Positions 60,556 through 64,000 of a DNA stretch of 64,000 bases are shown here, in pieces. Source of the stretch: Clostridiaceae bacterium (lineage in GTDB: Bacteria > Bacillota > Clostridia > Lachnospirales > Lachnospiraceae); assembly GCA_910575435.1 (NCBI GenBank), contig CAJTGI010000001.1, positions 167,760-231,759 of the forward strand. Direction: 5' to 3'. Under the pieces are notes generated by a model that ran no database searches, was not told the origin of the DNA, and worked only from the letters and a program-made list of their open reading frames with translations. Both the position numbers and the translations under genes were made by a program. How positions within the stretch are numbered: the first letter of the stretch is position 1; every line of letters starts with the position of its first letter.

Positions 60556-62793
60556 TTATTTCTGCCGTCGCAAGAACCAAATTAGAAATCCCGCCGCCAG
60601 GAGCCCGCCAGGAACGACTAGGATCAATGCGCCGGCCCACAAATACTGCATGGAAGGAGGCACGGAAATATAGGAATAAGAAAAGCTCTTCCTGTCAATG
60701 GATACCTCTTTCACTTCTGATTTGCTCAGAGCACTGACCGCCTTCTTAAATACACTGGCATCCTCCAGCTGAGACAGCCCGGCAAACTCCTCGGTGAAAG
60801 CCCCCGACGAGGCAAACACAATCAGATTAGTTTCCTTCCCGCCTACCTTTTCCTGCACGGAATATCCTAAAGAAAAAGGTCCATTTCCATCCCCTTTCTC
60901 CTTCTGCAAGTGATTCGCAACAGGCTCCCTTTTCAGATAGCTGTCCTGGGATGTAGCAAGAAGCTCCGTTATCGCAAGGGTATCCCTTCGCTTGGATTCT
61001 TCCTTTTCAGACAATCCGCAGGCAAAGGGAAATACGATATATCCCTGTATATCCTGCAAAATCCCTGTGCCGTCAGATATCTGGGGAACAATGTAGCTGG
61101 GAGAATCCATATAATTTCCCGCCCCCTCAAAGACGCAGCCACTCTCCGCCTCCACGCCGTAATAGGATAAGACCTCATAATAATTCGGCGTCTTTTCCCT
61201 AGTGTAGCCAGCATTCAAAATAGCATTATTGCCCGCCTTCAAATACTTGAGAATCCGCTCCTTCTCCTCCTTGCTGATATCTGTCTCCGGCCCATTTACA
61301 ATCAGCAGCTGGCAATCCTTTGGCACTTCTTCCACCGTTGCCAGTTCCAATTCCTCCATATCCATGTTCATTTTATCCAGGGCATCCGCAATGGTAGTTC
61401 CCAGCTCATACTCCCCATGCCTGGCAAGGACATAAGCCTTCTTCCTGTCCTGAGATACCACCCGCTGGATGGCAGATGTCACCTGCCCCTCCACATCCAG
61501 GAACTGCTCGCTCTGCCCGGTGGCATAGTCCGTCTCCACAGGAAGCATTTCCGAGGCAGATACATGCTGGGATGCCTTAGTCTGATGATTCACTACGATC
61601 ACGTCATTGGAGGACACCTCCCCCTCCACGCCCTGTTTCCCCGCAAAGCCGGGATTATCTGTAGGATTTATCTTTTTCATGGCAATGTGGCCAGAAATCT
61701 TATCATACTGCTTCAAGACCTTATTGATATACTCCGTCTCCTGACCATCCTCCACCATATAATAGATGGTCACGTCCTGCTTCAGCTGCCCCGCCATCTT
61801 CTTCGTATCTTCCGTCAGGGTGAAGAGGCTGCCGGAACTCAAATCCGTAGAAGGATTGACTTTCCCAAAGAAAAGATTGGCTCCCACCACCAAGGCAATG
61901 AACAGTCCGCTGACAATGCCGTTAAACGCCCCTGATTTGACCCTCTTTACTATCTGTACTGTAAGAAATACAAAGAGGCATGCAATGGTCAGATAATAGA
62001 CAACGGAATCATAATTCAAAATACCATACCTAAAATCATCAAATCGGAAGGAGATGGCAAGCATATTCATAAATTCCGTAGCCAGACTCTCGTAAAGAGA
62101 GGATTTCACAGCAAAGACAATCCAGATTGCCGCCTCCCCCAGCACTCCCAGCACCAGGGCAATCTTCACGCTTTTTAGCACTCTCTGCCCCAAAATCATC
62201 AGCATAGCCCACAGAAAGGAAAGAATCACGCACTGGGACAGACTATCCGCAGGAAGCATGCCACTGATATTTGTCATTAAAAAAGATAGCAGGAGAACCA
62301 CGAAGGTAACGACCGCCGCAATTGCCTGGCTTTCCGTAAGAGAGGATATGAACATGCCCACCGCGATGCAGGCAGCCCCCAGCAGAAAAAATCCCACAAT
62401 GCTGCTGTATGCCGAAGACAGCTGCACATCCTTCCCATAGAATCGGATAATCAGCGGATAGCAGGATATCGTCAAAGTCCCCGCTAAAAACAATGTAAGA
62501 ACGGCAAAATATTTTGCCAGTATGATTTTCACGACTGAAACGGGCGCCGTCAGCAAAAGCTGGCTGGTCTTCTGATAATTTTCCTCTGCCAGAAGACGCA
62601 TGGTGAGAATGGGTACCAACAATACGAATAAAAAAGAAAGGCTCCCCAAAGTCTCCTCAAAATTTCCCAAGCCGCCAGCAAAATTATACGCCCAGGTATA
62701 AATCCCCACAATGGCCAGAAAAAATGCCAGAAATGCAAAGCCAACCATAGAACAGAAATATTGCCGAAGTTCCTTTTTATATATCGCAAGCAT
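60556..62793 (-). CDS. ABC permease fused to a Gldg-type auxiliary domain
   Basis: The 745-residue protein starts with an ABC-2 permease of six helices (residues 1-240, MLAIYKKELRQYFCSMVGF), then another helix pair near 260-310. A large extracytoplasmic Gldg/ABC_transp_aux domain follows (~320-690; DVTIYYMVEDGQETEY, AYVLARHGEYELG, LLIVNGPETDIS), and a final helix (YLWAGALILVVPGGLL). The Gldg family is named after a Bacteroidetes gliding gene; in Clostridia the cargo is unknown. It starts directly after the ATPase stop (TAG-ATG), so both form one exporter. Confidence 0.88.
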   Translation of the reverse strand: MLAIYKKELRQYFCSMVGFAFLAFFLAIVGIYTWAYNFAGGLGNFEETLGSLSFLFVLLVPILTMRLLAEENYQKTSQLLLTAPVSVVKIILAKYFAVLTLFLAGTLTISCYPLIIRFYGKDVQLSSAYSSIVGFFLLGAACIAVGMFISSLTESQAIAAVVTFVVLLLSFLMTNISGMLPADSLSQCVILSFLWAMLMILGQRVLKSVKIALVLGVLGEAAIWIVFAVKSSLYESLATEFMNMLAISFRFDDFRYGILNYDSVVYYLTIACLFVFLTVQIVKRVKSGAFNGIVSGLFIALVVGANLFFGKVNPSTDLSSGSLFTLTEDTKKMAGQLKQDVTIYYMVEDGQETEYINKVLKQYDKISGHIAMKKINPTDNPGFAGKQGVEGEVSSNDVIVVNHQTKASQHVSASEMLPVETDYATGQSEQFLDVEGQVTSAIQRVVSQDRKKAYVLARHGEYELGTTIADALDKMNMDMEELELATVEEVPKDCQLLIVNGPETDISKEEKERILKYLKAGNNAILNAGYTREKTPNYYEVLSYYGVEAESGCVFEGAGNYMDSPSYIVPQISDGTGILQDIQGYIVFPFACGLSEKEESKRRDTLAITELLATSQDSYLKREPVANHLQKEKGDGNGPFSLGYSVQEKVGGKETNLIVFASSGAFTEEFAGLSQLEDASVFKKAVSALSKSEVKEVSIDRKSFSYSYISVPPSMQYLWAGALILVVPGGLLAAGFLIWFLRRQK

Positions 62794-63777
62794 CTATCCC
62801 ACCTCCTCTTCCAACTGTCCGTCCTCTTCCAAATTTTCAGCCTCATCCTTGGTCAGCGCTATGAAAGCATCCTCCAAGGACGCATCCGGAGTAGTCATCT
62901 CATAGATGGGACAGGAAATGCCCGCCAGGGCAAAAAAGATCTGCTCTCTGACACGCCCTTCCTCCTCTCCATGGATGATTAGGGAAAGAAGCCCATCCTC
63001 CCCTGGCGCCTGCACCTCCTCAATCTGCCGAATCTCTTCCAGGGACTGCAGAGCCGGAAGAATCTTCTCCCTATCCCCCTTAACCACGCACTTTATCCCA
63101 TTTTTCCGGCGAATCTGCCTAGTGAGTTCCTCCGACGTGCCCGCAGCAATCATCCTGCCCCTGTTGATAATGATAATCTCATCGCACACAGCAGAAATCT
63201 CCTGCATGATATGGGAACTTAGAAGAACAGTGTGATCCTTGCTCAGACTTCGAATCAGCTCCCGCATCTCCATAATCTGTCCGGGATCCAGCCCCACTGT
63301 AGGCTCATCAAGAACCAGAATGTCCGGATCACCCACCAGGGCTCCTGCCAGTCCCACCCTCTGCCTGTAACCTTTGGATAAGTGCCGAATCAGCCGATCC
63401 GAAACATCCTGTATCCCCGTCTTCTCCATCACGTCATGTACTACGGCATCCCGCCTCTTCCTTCCCATCTTTTTCAATTCGGCGGTGAACACAAGATACT
63501 CCCGCACCCGCAGATCTTGATACAATGGCGGAATCTCAGGAAGGTAACCGATATTTGCCTTTGCCTTCTCCGGCTTCTGCGCCATGTCGATGCCATCAAT
63601 CAATACCTTGCCCGATGTGGGAACAATATATCCGGTAATCATATTCATGGTAGTGGATTTCCCAGCCCCATTCGGCCCCAGAAAGCCAACCACCTTTCCC
63701 GTGCCCACCACAAAGGACAGATCATCCACCGCCCTGTGCCTTCCGTAATACTTCACTAGATTTTTAACCTCAATCAC
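62794..63777 (-). CDS. ABC transporter ATPase subunit, Gldg partner
   Basis: The 327-residue ATPase shows GPNGAGKSTTMNMITG (Walker A), LSKGYRQRVGLAGAL (signature) and ILVLDEPTVGLDP (Walker B), plus a C-terminal extension with a conserved YEMTTPDASLEDAFI end, as in ABC-2 (CcmA/NatA-like) ATPases. The start is taken as GTG 63777 because GGGAGG lies 7 nt upstream and the protein then opens VIEVKNLVKYYG; ATG 63792 overlaps that ribosome site. It is coupled to the permease gene without spacing. Confidence 0.92.
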   Translation of the reverse strand: MIEVKNLVKYYGRHRAVDDLSFVVGTGKVVGFLGPNGAGKSTTMNMITGYIVPTSGKVLIDGIDMAQKPEKAKANIGYLPEIPPLYQDLRVREYLVFTAELKKMGRKRRDAVVHDVMEKTGIQDVSDRLIRHLSKGYRQRVGLAGALVGDPDILVLDEPTVGLDPGQIMEMRELIRSLSKDHTVLLSSHIMQEISAVCDEIIIINRGRMIAAGTSEELTRQIRRKNGIKCVVKGDREKILPALQSLEEIRQIEEVQAPGEDGLLSLIIHGEEEGRVREQIFFALAGISCPIYEMTTPDASLEDAFIALTKDEAENLEEDGQLEEEVG

Positions 63778-64000
63778 GCCCCGTCCTCCCATAAATTATT
63801 TCATAAAGATGCCCAATAAATTACTACTCTGCATTATGGTATCACGGGAATGTCAATTTTTTGTGAAAAATATTTGAAAAAAATGTTTCCAGCAGCTACA
63901 ATTCACGATATCCAGAAAAAACAGAATCGCCCCTACTTCCTAATCCTGTGCATAAAGGACAGGGGATAGCCAAATACCTTAAGAGACAAAATAAATGTCA
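63778..64000. other. Upstream region of the ABC operon at the window edge
   Basis: A TTGACA element at about 63853-63858 on the minus strand is the only promoter-like signal, with no well-spaced -10 that I can defend. A 22-codon minus-strand frame entering at 64000 and ending in TAG near 63935 could be the last residues of a gene outside the window (…KVFGYPLSFMHRIRK), but this is weak. Confidence 0.3.

Overview
The window reads as a piece of chromosome from an obligately anaerobic gut-type Clostridium, most likely a Lachnospiraceae member. The pointers are an oxygen-sensitive class III ribonucleotide reductase pair (nrdD, nrdG), a monomeric [FeFe] hydrogenase, a huge BspA-type leucine-rich surface protein, a SpoIID-type protein, and an NRPS that ends in a reductase domain. 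Strong AGGAGG-type ribosome sites and low-GC sigma-A promoters also fit. This assignment is inference; no rRNA gene is present to test it.

Layout. 1-7.8 kb: the tail of an ABC exporter, then a five-gene set matching the poorly understood STM4015-STM4014-STM4013-STM4012-STM4011 families (LRR protein, ATP-grasp-like protein, sulfatase-fold hydrolase, two radical SAM proteins). The last radical SAM protein carries an extra HAD phosphatase domain. Two foldback elements with the same termini interrupt this stretch. 7.8-13.4 kb: a MATE transporter, a small YjfB-like protein and the glycolytic genes tpiA, pgk and gap, separated by hairpin repeats and attenuator-like leaders. 13.6-24.5 kb: the BspA-like protein with an embedded cysteine-peptidase-like domain, tyrA, pcrA, a small membrane protein and argH.

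24.5-34.7 kb is an AT-rich island and gene graveyard. It holds a truncated Phd/YefM antitoxin, a GNAT, a CD3324-family pseudogene, a methyltransferase stub, a DUF3784 protein, broken IS3 and IS256 elements, a 1010-residue calcineurin-like phosphoesterase of unknown role, and a two-gene coiled-coil/membrane operon. Three copies of a promoter module precede unrelated genes, and 34-bp direct repeats next to inverted IS256-type ends bound 26.9-34.7 kb.

34.7-48.1 kb is one coherent minus-strand cluster: an RsbW-like ATPase, two STAS antagonists, a 2995-residue NRPS (A-T-C-A-T-C-A-T-R), a MATE transporter fused to a second RsbW-like ATPase domain, and a membrane acyltransferase. It suggests a secreted peptide aldehyde or a derivative, under partner-switch control. 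48.4-55.3 kb: the [FeFe] hydrogenase, a hybrid sensor kinase translationally coupled to nrdG, and nrdD with paired NrdR boxes. 55.3-64 kb: mutY, a sigma-like protein without region 4, a secreted lysine-rich protein, a flavin reductase, a SpoIID-family protein and a Gldg-type ABC exporter.
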